From positions 15,727,508 to 15,791,507 of the forward strand of contig CP154956.1 of the NCBI GenBank assembly GCA_039621445.1: a stretch of DNA of 64,000 nt, read 5' to 3'. Both the position numbers and the translations under genes were made by a program. This document shows positions 1 to 21,624 of the stretch, piece by piece; within the stretch, counting starts at the first letter, position 1; every line of letters begins with the position of its first letter. A model generated the notes under the pieces. That model worked only from the letters and a program-made list of their open reading frames with translations, was not told where the DNA came from and ran no database searches. The stretch comes from Euglena gracilis. Its lineage: Eukaryota; Euglenida; Euglenophyceae; Euglenales.

Positions 1-508
1 TCACGACCATGAAACTGAGTGGGTCCCCGGCACTGGACAACTTGTCATGACAGTTCCCGGGGGTAGCCCCCCCCCCCCCCGTGTAATGAACCCCTCGCCC
101 AAATGAATGTTCCCATCCAGGCGTCCAGATTGCCACTTCAATAACCCCACAAATATAAAGCCCCCGGCTTGCATTCGGGCGAGATTTGAAGAACTCCGGG
201 GGAGAATCAAAACTCTCTGGGGGAGCTTGTACAAGTTTTTGATGGCTTCCACTGCAGTGAAATGCCAATTGTGGACCAAATTTACATTTTGCACTCCAAA
301 ATTCCCCCAAAGTGCGCAAATTTTGTCCAAACTAAAATTTCTGGTGTAAAATAGCACCCGGTTTTTTCCTTGCTCTTTTTCTGAATGGCACCATAGGCAG
401 GCTTCACATTGGGGGGGCTTTGCATACCAAAACCAAACCCCCCTGGAGGGGGCTTGGTTTTGACTCGGACTAATTTGGGGGTTTGTTCATTGGGTTCGGG
501 GGGGGGGG
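1..508. other. Non-genic leader, no recognised feature
   Basis: No exon of the kinase-like family or other recognisable coding block is visible. The stretch holds poly-C and poly-G runs and a short hairpin around 435-465 (CCAAAACCAAA opposite its complement). It probably belongs to an intron of gene 1 whose first exons lie before the window, because exon P-loop of gene 1 follows at about 1.24 kb. Confidence 0.4.
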
Positions 509-1182
509 CAGAATGGGAATCGGCCAAATAAGCAGGGTGGTGGGTGGGGGGGTCGACCCCCCCACGCCCTGCGTGGTGGGTGGAGGGGGGGTCGTCCCCC
601 CCCCGAAATCTCTTCCCGTATTTCCGGGAGCACCAATTTTTGGAGCCCAAAAATTTCCTGGCAGCTCCGGCGCCAGGTGTTTTTTTTGACCCATTTTGGG
701 ACCCATATGGGAGGTCCCCCCAAAACCCCCAAAACACCATTTTTTTCACACCTTCCAAAATTTCAACATTTTCCCAAAATTTTAATTTTAAGATTTTTGC
801 TTGATTTGAAGCAAAAAATGCCATTGAAAATCCAAAGAGAATTCCAATAACGAGAAGGAAAGAAAGAAAGAAAGAAAGAAAGAAAGAAATCTCAGTAACA
901 TTTGACTGTGCCAGAATTTGGTTCATTTTTTGACCTTCGTTTTTTTCACCCCCCCCCTAAAAACCACCAATTTGTGAAAAAATGTGGTTCTCCATAAAAA
1001 AAAGAATTTTGGGTTCATATTTCAAATAAAGTTCAAAAATTTTCGCCGGCCAACGTCCCCGTTTTCCCCAGAATTGGTAAAAATGCTGTGGTGGGTGGGG
1101 GGGTTGACGGGTCGACCCCCCCCACCTCCCGGGTGGGTGGGGTCGGACCCTCCCCCCCACCAGGCCTTCCCGTTCTGCCCTG
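509..1182. mobile_element. CAGG-type inverted-repeat element, family C (full copy)
   Basis: The ends are inverted: CAGAATGGGAA on the left against TTCCCGTTCTGCCCTG on the right. Flanks are poly-G and could be an 8-bp duplication (seven of eight match). The interior has GTCGACCCCCC palindromes at both ends and a long AT-rich middle. Partial copies at 36.6-37.07 and 38.15-38.64 kb share the interior, so this is a repeated family. No transposase is encoded; a nonautonomous MITE-like element is the best reading. Confidence 0.75.
852..888. repeat. (GAAA)n microsatellite inside family C element
   Basis: About eight GAAA units. The other family C copies lack the expansion. Confidence 0.9.
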
Positions 1183-1233
1183 TGGGGGGGGGGCTAAAAT
1201 ACTAATAATAATAATAATAAGAATAAGAAATAG

Positions 1234-9677
<8,444 letters not shown>

Positions 9678-10113
9678 GTGTGCAGGCATGTCCCGGCCCC
9701 GATCCCCACGCGGGTGTTTGCCAGCCACCACCTCCAAAATAATAATAGCAGGGACGAGGTTCTTTTTTTTTAACTTCTGCGCCCCCCCCCCTGGAATCGA
9801 CATGTTCTGGAATATTTTGCAGATGCCCCAAAGGCATCTCGCTTTTCGTGTGTGTGTGTGTGTGTGTTTCTTTAAAGGTCTCTGTTGTGTTTTTTTCCCC
9901 CTTGCCTGATAATGGACGTTTTCCCTAATTGATGTTTCAGTTACCCTATCATTATTGACCATTACCTTATCCGAATTCAAAAGATTTTACATTTTGACAG
10001 ATGGCATTGTGTTTTCATCAGCCCTGAGAAATCCTCGCAAATGCGTCATTTCCATTTCCAACTTTTCCTGCCACTCTCTCCTTTTTCGCATAGGCCCTTC
10101 ACTGCCCTCAAAT

Positions 10114-10523
10114 CAGGGCGTTGCTTAAGAAAATTTGCTCAAGAAAAGACCCCATCCCTCTGGGGAGGTCCTGCCAGCCAGCAGCCTGTTTCCCTCCCCG
10201 AACCCCCACTCCCCCCCAATCTACAAGGTTTTATTTTTTTTAAATTCATTTTCAACAATTTGTTTTGCCGCGCCCGAAATGGATTTTCGCTTTTGTCAAA
10301 AAAATGGGCGAAAAAATGGGCAACTTGGGGCGGATTTGGACTGGCCTTGGCAATTTTTCTCTAATGTTTTTTTGTTGCTTTTTGCAGTTTCGAGTTTTTT
10401 TTTTGGCACCCGGTTCGGTTTGGGCCTTGTTCCACCACGGGGGTCAGCCAGCAGCTTTTTCCAGCCAGCCCAAGTTTTCTCTCCTCTAAGCTGGACCCCC
10501 GGGTGTGCTTAAGCGACGCCCTG
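10114..10523. mobile_element. CAGG...CCTG element, family E, copy 2
   Basis: Ends CAGGGCGTTGCTTAAG and CTTAAGCGACGCCCTG are inverted complements. Flanks CCTCAAAT and TCTCCGAT agree at five of eight bases, so the insertion may be old. GCCAGCCAGCAGC and CAGCCAGCAGC motifs recall family E at 17 kb. Confidence 0.7.
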
Positions 10524-10531
10524 TCTCCGAT

Positions 10532-13500
10532 CTCCTCGTTCGTGATTGATTGACTGCAGGCACCAATACTGGTGTTCCTGGCCAACATACAGCAGCTCAA
10601 ACACAAAGCCCATATTGATTTTACCATTTGGGGCAGGCGATGAGCTTCTGGATTTTTTATTTGCAAACCATTTTTTTCACCGAGATTTTTTTTTGAATTG
10701 AATGGACATCCACACACCAAATGAATGTCCAAGAAGACTCTTGTTCAAGGGAAAGTGCCATGGGAGGCATTTTCAACCAGCCTCACTCAGGTTTCTGTTG
10801 GAGGCGGGTGGGTCCGCACCCCAGCGCCGAAGCAGCTTCTTTTCTGTTCAACCCGGTGGAAGAACTTGAATGAAATGCAATCTCTAAAAGTCATTTTGCT
10901 GTCAAGATTATTTGCACTGATGGACAAGTGATGCTGACCTGATTTCCCAGAGGGGAGTTAAGGGGAGTTAAGAAACGATGGAGTCGGTGGAATTTGTGGA
11001 GTTGTGGGAGCCGCAGTACGTTGTCCGGGATCGCTTGGTGTTCAATACCCTGTCACACCCCTTTCTCCTCCCCTCCCCTCTTTCATTGGGATGTATGCGT
11101 CCCTCCGGAGCCCTATTTTTTTATTTATCAACCTGAAATGAATGCCAAAGCGCTGCAGGGTGCCACATTTGAGGCGAACCAGGGTTTGATACCGGAAGGT
11201 TGCACGGCTTTAGGTGGGCGGTGCAGACCACCCACCTGCCTTTTTTTGTATCAAAATGAATAGACAACTCATGGCCCCGGGCTCGTGCCTGAATAGCATT
11301 GGGAGTTCTTTTCCACTCCTGAGCTTGGGGTTTGTATCCTGAAAAATTTGGGTTTGAAGGTTTTCTTTGCTTTTAAATCAAGGGAGGTGCACATTGTTTC
11401 CCATATTTTTATTTCCCGTCATTTTTGTCCAGACTGTAATTGAAAATGTTGGGTTCTTGTTTGGGGGGCTTCTAAGATATTAATTGAGACTGAAAAATAA
11501 GCAGAAGCAGAAAGACCAGACACGTTGACACCAGAACCTCTCGCCAATGACAGCGGTCAAGTTTGCTTGATTGGCCCAATGGGACCCCAACATCTGCCTC
11601 ACAAATCCTGGCCACACTGTTGTTTCTTCGGCATTGTGGTAATGAGGGGACAGGAGTTGCGTTGATAATCATCATGAATAAGGATTAACCCATTAAGCCT
11701 GCAGTAATCCTCCCTCAAAATGTCCCAGTGTTCAAATAAATGCAAACCAAAACAACAGACTTAATACTAATGCTACGCATCATTTCCCCCGGGTACTTTT
11801 TCTACGCCCTCTGGGGGGGAGGCGTCGAGGGGCAGTCAAGTTTCACACACAAAAAGTCGGGGATATGGCATACGGTCAATTTTAAAGATTTTTTTTGTGA
11901 TGAAAAATCACAAAAAAGTCACCCAGAAGACAATTTCGACCTTTTTTTTTGATTTTCAGTTGCTTTTTTGCCAAAAATTTTTTTCACCAAAATGGGGAGA
12001 ACTCCAACCGTTTTCTGTGAAAGCTGAATTTTTCATCATTGATTTCCACCCATTTTCCCATTGAAATCTTCCCATCATTTTTCCCTGAGGTTTTCATTTC
12101 CCGTCATTTTCTGTCCAGACCGTTTGCAAGAAAAATTAAGTCCTCAATCAACCCCCTCCCCCTCCAATTAGACCCCCAGACGTTCATTTAGTGCATATCA
12201 CCAAAAATTATTTTTTGTACCGTTTGTATCACGTTGAAATTTTTTGTGTATGATATGTGTATCACCAAATTTATGACCAAAATTTTTACCCAAAACTGAA
12301 ATGTATATTCTGTACTTAATAAATGTACAAATGTACAAATACATGTACAATGAACAAAATTGTATATTCTGTACATATACAAAATTCTCTCCATTGTTAG
12401 CTGGGTGCAGGGATCCTTTTTGTTTGTTGACCCATGGGGGAAGTGGGGGAAGGGAGGGCAGGCGTTGTTTTTAAGGAAAAATTTTCAAAAACTTTTAAGG
12501 TTCCTAACGCATTTTTTAGCCGCCCCCTATATCCAACGACCCTCACTCACACCTTTTTCGAGGTTTGACCAGATTTTTGACCTAGCACGCAAAAACACTT
12601 TGTGCCTGAAATCAGCCAAAAATCGGAGGACACCTTTTTTGGTCATCTCCCCCTGTTTAACAGCCATCCCCCCTGGTCAAAAGACAGGTTGCCGGGGTCA
12701 CTGGATATGGGGGGGATAAGTTTTTTAAGGCTTTTTAAGAAATTTTACATTTTTTTTTTCAAGGGCATTCCAAGAGCTGTCCCGGCATCGAATGAGGTCC
12801 AAAATAGAAGAAAAGCTCACATTTTTGGAGTTTGGGTAGATGGACAATTTTTCAGCAATGCCTGAAACCATTTTATTTCTTGGACTTGGCCTGCTTTTTG
12901 GGGGTCAAGTTGAGTCCAAAAACCTTCTCAAAAAATATCTGCCAAAAAGGGGAAAGAATGTGCCTGGCGGGGTCCCCATTTAGCTGTACCCCCACCCCCA
13001 GGCAATATTTTTAAGGCGCCTTTAAAAAATCATTCTGGCAAATTTTTCTCCAGCCGAGCAAAAATGAGGGGGCAAGGTCTCAGCAATCCCCCGAGCCTTC
13101 CCGGGTGTGTCCATGGAATCGTTTAACACCTGGGGTTTTTGAGAGTGGGTGGGTGGGTTGGAACCTCTGGACCCTCCTCCTCCCTGGGGGGGTGCGCCAT
13201 GGTTTTGGCCTGGCCAAAGGGTGGACTCGAAAAAAAAATTCAATTTGTTTTCGGCCGACATTGGGTGTGTTTTGGATGGGCGGGTGGTTGACCCCCCCCC
13301 TGCGGGGGGGGGGGGGTCATGGGTCGGTGCGTTGGGCCAGGGGAAAAAATCCCCCAGGGGGGATCACTCGGTGAATCTGTGGACCAGGCCCCCGGGTGCT
13401 GCAAAAAAAGTCAGTCCAAGCTAAGATCCACTGGAGTTGCCATGGTGTCAATAGAGCAACCCGATTTTTTTTTGATTCTGTGAAAAATTTGTGTATCACA

Positions 13501-13574
13501 TCGATAATCTTTGTTCAACACCAATAATTATTTTGTGTCTCACTATCACCTGTGTGTCACCATTTTTTGTGTGT
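10532..13574. other. About 3 kb without recognised genes
   Basis: Mostly AT-rich unique-looking sequence with T runs and a poly-G rich part at 13.1-13.35 kb. The open frames are short and have no recognisable family. TGTATCACCAAA-type short repeats occur at 12.2 and 13.5 kb and again at 59.6-59.8 kb. Confidence 0.5.
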
Positions 13575-13582
13575 ATCACGAC

Positions 13583-13872
13583 CAGGCTGTATTTTAATCG
13601 GGTGCTGACCCCACCCTGGGGGGGGTGCCTGCCTGGGCAGGCACCCCAAGGCACTCCAAACCCGACCCCCCCGGGGGGGGGTAGGGCACACAGCCAAAAG
13701 TGCCCTAACAGACCCGGCGCCGGGGAGCAAAAAATGGCCTATTTTCAAAGGAATGTGCCTGGGCACAGGCCGAAATCCGACCCCCCCCCCCCGGGTAGTG
13801 CCTGCCTGGGCAGGCACTCATAGGCTCTCCGGACCCCCCTCCCCCCCCCCGGGGTTGGTAAAAAACAGCCTG
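13583..13872. mobile_element. CAGG...CCTG element, family A, copy 2
   Basis: Ends CAGGCTGTATTTTAATCGG and TAAAAAACAGCCTG, flanked on both sides by the identical 8-mer ATCACGAC. The interior matches family A copy 1 (TGCCTGCCTGGGCAGGCA twice, CCGGCGCCGGGG, poly-C/G). Confidence 0.95.
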
Positions 13873-13880
13873 ATCACGAC

Positions 13881-14465
13881 AAAGTTATGTACACATCAAG
13901 TGAATGTCTGCGGGGTCCCCCCCCCCGTGGGAGGCCCAGGGGTCGGTGGGTTCCGGTGGGAGGCCCAGGGGTTCCGGACCCTCCTTCCCCCGGGTCCTAA
14001 AAAATCCTCTGTGCAACATGTATTGAGTGGCCGTGGTTTTGTGCAGGGGGGTGGCGCCGGTGAAGAATTATTTTGGTTCCTGCGGGTCCCTTTGGCCCGG
14101 AAGAGGGGGGCCCATGCTTTTATTCATCATCTTTTTTTGTCTATTTTTGCTGGCAAAGAAATCACCGAAAATGAAATCTCGGGCCGTTTTTTGTCAAAAA
14201 AATTCCATCAGGCGCCGGTTTTTTTCCCCCTGAGGGAGGGGGGACCCATGGTGGGGCCTGGACCACCCACCTCCCCCACCCCCCACACCCCCATTTCGTA
14301 CCCTGGGTCCGTGGTCTGTGCCTACACATTGCCTCCTGTTTTTGGGGGGGGAATGGGGAATGCTGGCTGTCAATCGGGGTGTGGTCATACCTGTGGCTTT
14401 GGAAAGCTGGAATGCCGTATCTTCATAGCATGGGTTTGCTGATTTTTGCGGGTGCAACAGCCTTG
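13881..14465. other. Poly-C/G-rich spacer, no gene
   Basis: Contains a short direct duplication of GTGGGAGGCCCAGGGG around 13.93-13.97 kb and a GGCGCCGG motif near 14.21 kb resembling the interiors of the CAGG elements. No bounded element was resolved. Confidence 0.4.
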
Positions 14466-14467
14466 GA

Positions 14468-15210
<743 letters not shown>

Positions 15211-15214
15211 ACAC

Positions 15215-17010
15215 CGCTGGCTCTCCCAGAGCTCGAGCTTGTGAGCCATCCAGTTTTTGGCACGATTGGATCATCCTGCTATTGCATCGACGCTTTTGGT
15301 GTTGCTGCGAGGTTGGAAGGCTTCCTTCACATCAAAACCGGCCTCCTTGTTGCCTCCTACCTGTGATAATCGCCTGACGAAGCCCTTTGGTGATGTGCAT
15401 TCAGCTGTGAATGTGCGCAGGGATTTCCTCAGATTCGTGCTGAACAGTCATGAAGCAGGACAGCACCACACCACCCAACGAAAGGCATTAATAATATTCT
15501 AACACATTTCGACGTTGTTTGCGGCGTGCTCATTATTGGGCAGCAACGACACAGGGTCACGGATCATCATAATCTCACGCACGTAACATGTGCTACCACG
15601 CTGCGGAACGCGCGATTGGTAGCGGCTGCCCCGCCCACATGCGGCGCGCGCCAACTGTGGCAGTTGCATGGGATGGACTCACAGGGTTCGCGCCGATCGT
15701 GTGGTCGTGGAGCAGCGCGGCGCGGCCGGGAGGGATGGAGTTTGTAGGGAGAGAGAGAGGGGGGGGGGCTATCAATCGGTGCGCTGCGCATTGAGATCCG
15801 TGCAGACGTGGCCCGCAGATATTGGCGTTCAGTTCGTATCGCGTGATTCAACGGTCGGGTCGCAGAACCAAATGATCACAGCGCTACGGTTCAAACATCT
15901 ATTTAGTGTGGCCCACCATCGTCGGTGATTTGTGGGCCACATGCGGCCACCCAAAAGAAATTGTAGCCCAGAGTCCATTTGTGAGCCACTCTAAATACAT
16001 GTCTGCTCCGGTTATAATACGGGTTGTGAAGCACAGGGGGGGGGGGGGCGGAATCTGGCCAGGAACAATTGCCGAGGGAAGAAATCATTGGACGGAGGAA
16101 TCTCGTATTTTTTTCATGGAACTCCATTAGAATAAACATCAAATCTCACCTTTCTCAAAATTCATAATTCAAAAAAATTGGAAAACTTAAACTGCCCGAG
16201 TCGCTCATTTTGGGTATTGATTGTACACATTCTTCACCGTGTGACTTGAAATATGAAACACGTGTCAAGAATCAGCGAGAAGCGTCGATTTTTTCGGCGT
16301 TTACTGGAGGACATTGGACTCTCCTCATATTTGCAGGGGATAATTCTAGATGAACTTTTAAAAAGTCAGAAATCATGGACCAAATTGTCCAGGATTTTCC
16401 CACACATTTTTTTCCTCTTCAAGTCCCCCCCCTCCAGTATGACAGGTTCGGTGGAGCAACAGGAAAATGAAGCAACCATTTCAGGAAAGAAGTATTTCAA
16501 AATTCATTGTTGAAACAATGTCCAATGGCCAATGGCTTCCTCCCCCCCGAGCATTCTTTTAGCCTGCAAGTTTTTCTAAGGCATATTCAACATGGTCAAG
16601 CTGAGGAAAATTGGAAATTTTTGTGGAAACCTCCAGGGAAGGCCACATTTTCGGGTCTAATAAAGCATTCGAACACCCCCACCCCTGAGGGGACGGTCTC
16701 TCTGACAAATTTGGCCTTCAGGCCCCACTATTTAACGCCCAGGGGTTTTTTTACCACCCTCTTTCTTTCCTCTTTTACCGGCCAGTGTTTTCCCAAATTC
16801 GGCCCTTTGGCCAAAGCTTGTCGTGCAAGAATTTTGTGCTATTTTTTGAAAATTGGTGGGAAGTTGTGCATTTCTCATGGATTTTTACAGGAAAAAATTC
16901 ATCACAACGCCCCCATTTTAGGGAGGAAGGTCAGTCTTCTATTTAAGACTCGCATTCTAGCAGTCTAGCTAGTGGCTTTTTTCCAGTGGCTTGTAAAAAT
17001 GGCTAGGTGT
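15215..17010. other. Spacer, GC-richer island then AT-rich, no recognised gene
   Basis: Part 15.6-15.85 kb is CpG-rich (CGCGCG, GGCGCGGCCGG). Open frames of 86 aa (from 16253) and 153 aa (from 16507) on the + strand have no recognisable domain and no clear splice context, so I do not call them genes. Confidence 0.4.
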
Positions 17011-17018
17011 GTAGGGTT

Positions 17019-17699
17019 AAGGGGTTTTCTTAAGCCGGAGGGACCCTATCCCCTGGGGGGGGGTTTCCAGCCAGCCAGCAGCTCAATTCCAGCCAGCAGC
17101 CCAAATTCGGGCTGGGACCCCCCGCCCCGGGGGGTCGAGTGAAATAAAGTTGGGTCCAGCCTGGCCGGAGGAGGCCGGGCCAGCCGGCCGAAGGCTGGGC
17201 CAGCCGGCCGCCGGCTGGCAAGCCAAATGGGTTGCCCAGCCAGGGGTTTTCTTAAGCCGGAGGGTACCCTACCCCCGGGGGGGGGTCCAGCCAGCCAGCA
17301 GCTCAAATCCAGCCAGCAGCCCAAATTCGGGCTGGGAGCCCCCCCCCCCCAGGGTCGAGTGAAATACAGGCGGTCCAGTCCGGCCGGAGGCCGGGCTAGC
17401 CGGCCGCAGGCCGGCCAGCAAACTGGGCACCTATGCCTGCCTTTTTCCCCCTCATCACAGCTTCTTCCATCATAACCCCCTAGCCTTGACCAAGCTCCAT
17501 CCATCAAAATGCCGAAAATGGCAAAAATGTTTTAGAAAATTTTGTTTTTCATCGACCCAGCCCAGCCCAGCCCCCTCCCGGCCCCCGCCCCCCCCCCCCC
17601 CTATACCCCTGGTTCTGCCAGCAGCTCATTTCCAGCCAGCAGCCTTTTAGCCAGCCGGAGGCTGGACCCCCCCCCCGGGGGGGTCCTTAAGAAGTCCTG
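17019..17699. mobile_element. CAGG-type element, family E, copy 1, with internal tandem duplication
   Basis: Left end AAGGGGTTTTCTTAAG and right end CTTAAGAAGTCCTG are inverted; flanks GTAGGGTT and ATAGGGTT match at seven of eight. The left 220 bp is repeated directly (second copy from 17241, itself starting CAGGGGTTTTCTTAAG), rich in CCAGCCAGCAGC and GCCGGCCG. Confidence 0.8.
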
Positions 17700-17707
17700 A
17701 TAGGGTT

Positions 17708-18389
17708 GCTGGAGACTCCGCACATTGTCATCGATATCTGAACACCATCTGCAGAGGCTCATCTGCATCGGTTGAATAAGTTGTATTAAATCAAGACTTG
17801 CTGCAGATCGGACGACCATTTGTTTTAGTTGTAAAAAAAACAACAGGACATATGGAGTGACGGGTAAGAGCTTGGAATCTCTATATGGAGGGGGATCCCC
17901 TGTCCTGCTTATGTGTACGATTTCCTGAAATCGAGACGGTGATTGTGTGCGTGAAACAAAACACCCTGTTTTTCCCTGCCCTGCATTCATCAGTGAACCA
18001 ATCCGGGGAGTGCAGGGAGTTTTCTGGAGTTGCTCTGCAACGCTCAGACCTCGTTGTATGAGGCCGTCTGGTTTTTTCCCCTTCAGGCAGGTGTGGTGTT
18101 TTCTTTTGGACCATGCAGAGACAGAAAATATAAACCAACACCGGCACATAATGATCTTCCCCCTCCCTCCAATTACGCCTTTTCCAAGGCGGCACATGAA
18201 AAAATGGTCTAAAAGCTCCATACTTTTTATCATTATCATTCGAGAGGTTGCTAGCATTTATTTTCTGAAAAAAACACACATTTTTTTTTCAAATGGCTCC
18301 AAATTGGATCCATATTTCATATTTCATATTTCATGTCCATATTTCCAAATGGAAACATGTTCAAAGAAATCTCCGAAACGACAGATGGC
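17708..18389. other. Spacer with no recognised gene
   Basis: AT-rich unique-looking sequence; several TTTCATA direct repeats around 18.31-18.33 kb. Nothing else identified. Confidence 0.4.
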
Positions 18390-18399
18390 GATAAACAAA

Positions 18400-18807
18400 A
18401 AGGGCGGCCTTCGCCCCGGGGGGGGGGGGGCTGGACTGCAGCTAGGCCAAATTTGGCTGGTGGGATTTCTAGCAGCCCCCCCCCGGGGGGGGGGGAGGGT
18501 CTGCTAGCAGGGCTAGCTAGTGGAAATTTTTTTCCAGTGACCGGCGCGAAGCGACGGAAATTTTTTTGGGACCCCCCAAAATGGCCAAAAATGCCCATTT
18601 TTTGCCATTTTTGGGAATTTTTGGAACAAAATCAGCCAAAAACCTATTAAAAACCTCATTTCCACCTCGGAGGAAAAAGTTTTTTTTCCAGTTGGGGGGA
18701 CCCCCGGACCCCCCCCCCCCCGGGTCTAGCCGATCCATTTTTTCCAGTGTCTAGCCGATTGGCTAGCCAGTTCCCCCCCCCCCCCCGGGTCCTTAAGCAA
18801 AAGCCTG
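18400..18807. mobile_element. Family D element, left end missing
   Basis: The right end CCTTAAGCAAAAGCCTG and interior (GGCTGGACTGCAGCTAG, CTGCTAGCAGGGCTAGC, AATGGCCAAAAATGCCC, CTATTAAAAACCTCATTT) match the complete copy at 49.7-50.1 kb. No CAGGCTTTTGC start or matching 8-mer is found on the left, so it is truncated. Confidence 0.8.
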
Positions 18808-18815
18808 ATCCGGGT

Positions 18816-20209
18816 CCCCCCCCCCAAACCGACCCCCCCTTGAGGGTCTTGAAATTCCATTTGAAGATAGAACTGGGGGTTGGTCGTAGTCTTCACTGGG
18901 TTCAATTCACGGTGCATTTTTCGGCAGCATGATGAAATGAGGTTGGGCACCTTTCCTCCCCAAACTCGCCCCGGGCGATGCCGTTGACCCTCCCCGGCGA
19001 CTGGCCTGCTTCTGTTTCACTCGTCCCTGTTCCTTCGTTCCTCTGCCACTGTGCCGCCGCTGCCGTTGCTGTGGTACCGTTTTCCGTTGCTGGGGTGTGG
19101 GTACGTTGTAGTTCCCCCCACTAAAGTGGGTGCGTTCCACCAGTGGTGCCCTTGAGACCGACCGAGCGACCAATCGCAGAGTCACATTCGCCTGAGTTGG
19201 GTCAGGTTCAGCTTGCGGTACCTCCTTCCAACTGACCCACAAATGGGGCCGAGCTTTTTCAGTGCAGCTTGTTGCCTCTAGTCTGATGTAGTTGCTGACG
19301 TGTAGGTGCTGTGATGATGTTTATATTTGAACTTGGATGTTCCCGACGTGCTTCCTGCTTTTGGTATGATTTTTGTCATGGTCTGGTGGAGCTTTACATT
19401 GAGAATGCTCAGGTCGTCGTCACGTCAGGGGATCTTTCTGGCCAGCAGGGTGCGAAGCAATGGGCCAAATGCAGACACCATATTTTCCAGCATATCAGGG
19501 AACGTACATCGAATTTTAGTCCACCCTCTCCCGTTATTCGTCTTGAAAATGGCCCCCTTTCCGAAACTCTTTTTCGAAATAGTCTCCTTTCCGAGAATAG
19601 ATCCCTTTTGCCAAAGAAGACTCTCCAAGGGGGCTGCTGTGACCGCAAGTGACCGGATGGACCCTCTGGGCTGCGTCTCTGCTTCGAAGCAGCTGCGCGC
19701 CCCTTTCTCCCCCGGTGTGTGTGTGTGTGTGTGTTTTGCCATGCTGTTTCCTTCCTGCTCCCACTGATGCATCACAACCATGGGTTCACTTTACACCTGC
19801 CGTTCCCTCCTTGAGTGATGTGTGGGTTTACAAGAGGGATGCAGCAGCCAGCCCCCCCCCCCCCCCCAGGTGTCAGGGGAACTCTTCCAAATCGGCACAT
19901 CGACATTGGTCACTCCTCCTCCTCGAGGATACCTTTGGTCCACCAAACTTTGGGTCCTGTGCTGCTCTGCACTGGTGTCCAAACCAAACGAAAGATAAGT
20001 CACAGAAAAAGCAGGCAGGCTGAATGTGATGAGGGGTCTACACAGGCAGCTCTAGCTTGGTGGGAGTGGCAGCATTGGGAATGCCGCAATGTGGATTCAG
20101 AAAAAGTGAGTGGGGGTTTTTGGCTTTAGTTAGGCCCCCACCCCTTAGCCCCCCATTGACCACAATGGCGGGTGGACAGACCAGCAAGGGGGCTCCAGAC
20201 CTCTGGGGC
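18816..20209. other. Spacer with family J fragment at 19.54-19.64 kb
   Basis: No gene recognised. The fragment with GAATAGATCCCTTTTGCC matches family J of gene 1. A short GT run lies at 19.71 kb and poly-C at 19.85 kb. Confidence 0.45.
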
Positions 20210-20217
20210 ACCGGGAC

Positions 20218-20528
20218 CAGACTTTCATTTAGTGCGCCGCGGAAAAAATTTTCTGCGCCACTTGCGCGGCGGCACCGGAAATTTTGTGACCGCATGCGCT
20301 GCGTAAGATTTCTTTCTGTGTGTAGCGTGCGCCGTGGCAGCGCCGTGTGCACAATGCATGAGCCGCAGGAACGTCATTGGTGCGCTGCGGGTGCGTTGTT
20401 GCACCGCGGCAGTGTTTTGGGTGCGCCGCAGGTGTGCCGCGGCAAAAATACGATTGCGCGCCTCGTGCGCCGCGGAATTTTTTTTGCGCCGCGGCAAAAT
20501 TAGCCGCGGCGCACTAAATGAAAGCCTG
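20218..20528. mobile_element. CAG...CCTG element with GCGCCGCGG ends, family K
   Basis: Ends CAGACTTTCATTTAGTGCG and CGCACTAAATGAAAGCCTG form a near-perfect inverted repeat of about 25 bp including CCGCGG. Flanks ACCGGGAC and ACCGGGAT match at seven of eight. The interior is dominated by GTGCGCCGCGG-like words rather than poly-C/G. Confidence 0.92.
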
Positions 20529-20536
20529 ACCGGGAT

Positions 20537-21119
20537 CCCCAAAAGGTCAAATTGCTTTTTAATCTTTTTTTCTTGTGAGATCCATAATTCAGTTAGATAG
20601 GGCGTACTAAGGACTTCAATCGATGTTCGAAACATTTTCTTTCGGCATTCTTTTCCGAGGAATTTGGAAATGGTGTTTTCATATCCAAAAATGGGGGGCC
20701 AATAACGGCCGAAAAACTCGTTGAGAAACAAGGCTGTGCATTCGGGGGGTGTGCTTCTTTTTGAGGGGTGGTGTGTTCCGGCCTTTTGCCCAGTCCCACA
20801 GTTGCTGTTGCAGGTCGGGTTGGACAGGGGGCATTGCCCGGGTGTACCCAAGTGGATCCCCGGTCCCGACGTCCAAGGGTGAGTACTGTTGGGGTGTCGC
20901 CCAGCTGCAGGCCGCCACAGGACGCCCACGTGTTGGTCTGGGCCCGTGGCCTGTGTTACCGTGCAGTGTTTTCTGCATGCGGCACGCATGCTGCAGGGGG
21001 AATTGATGACCACAAGTGTTCGCATTTCGTGCAATTTTCGCACCATTTTTCCGCTTTTCCACAATTTTTCCCCCTGAACCTTGAAACGCCAGGTAAAATG
21101 ATTTCCGGCCACGTCTACC
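20537..21119. other. Spacer, no recognised gene
   Basis: Moderate GC sequence with open frames on both strands but no family signature. Confidence 0.4.
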
Positions 21120-21127
21120 CCCACAGC

Positions 21128-21566
21128 CATACATCTCTCTAAGGTTTTGCGAACCCCCCCCCCCCGGGGGGGCTGCAGCCAGCCCCGATTTGGGCCCAGC
21201 CCAGCCGCAGCAGCACCCCCCCCGGGAGGGGGGTGCTGCTAGCCCAGCTAGCCAGCCCCCTTTTTGGGGGTCCAGCCCAAATTTTTTCGGCGCAAAGCGC
21301 CGAAATTTTTTGAGAAACTGTGTTCAAAAGTGGCCAAAAATGGGGTTTGGGGGGCGTTTGGGGCATTTTTGGGGGGTTTCAGATGCATCATTTTTTCAAA
21401 ACTGTGTTTTGCAGGTCATTTTTGGGCATTTTTCCGATTTTAGTCCAGCTCGTCCCGGTTTGGGTGGGGGGGGGGCGGGCTAGCCAGCCCCAATTTCTAG
21501 CCAGCCCAAATTTCTAGCCCTAGCCCAGCAACCCCCCCCCCCCCGGGGTCCTTAAAGAGATGTATG
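21128..21566. mobile_element. CATAC...GTATG element, family F
   Basis: Ends CATACATCTCTCTAAGG and CCTTAAAGAGATGTATG are inverted; the flanks are the identical 8-mer CCCACAGC. Interior: poly-C/G clamp, GCTGCTAGCCCAGCTAGCC, GGCGCAAAGCGCCGAAATTTTTT. Confidence 0.93.
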
Positions 21567-21624
21567 CCCACAGCCCACAGGCCACAATTTTTGGCACCGT
21601 CCGTGGTAATGGGTGAACCCGAAT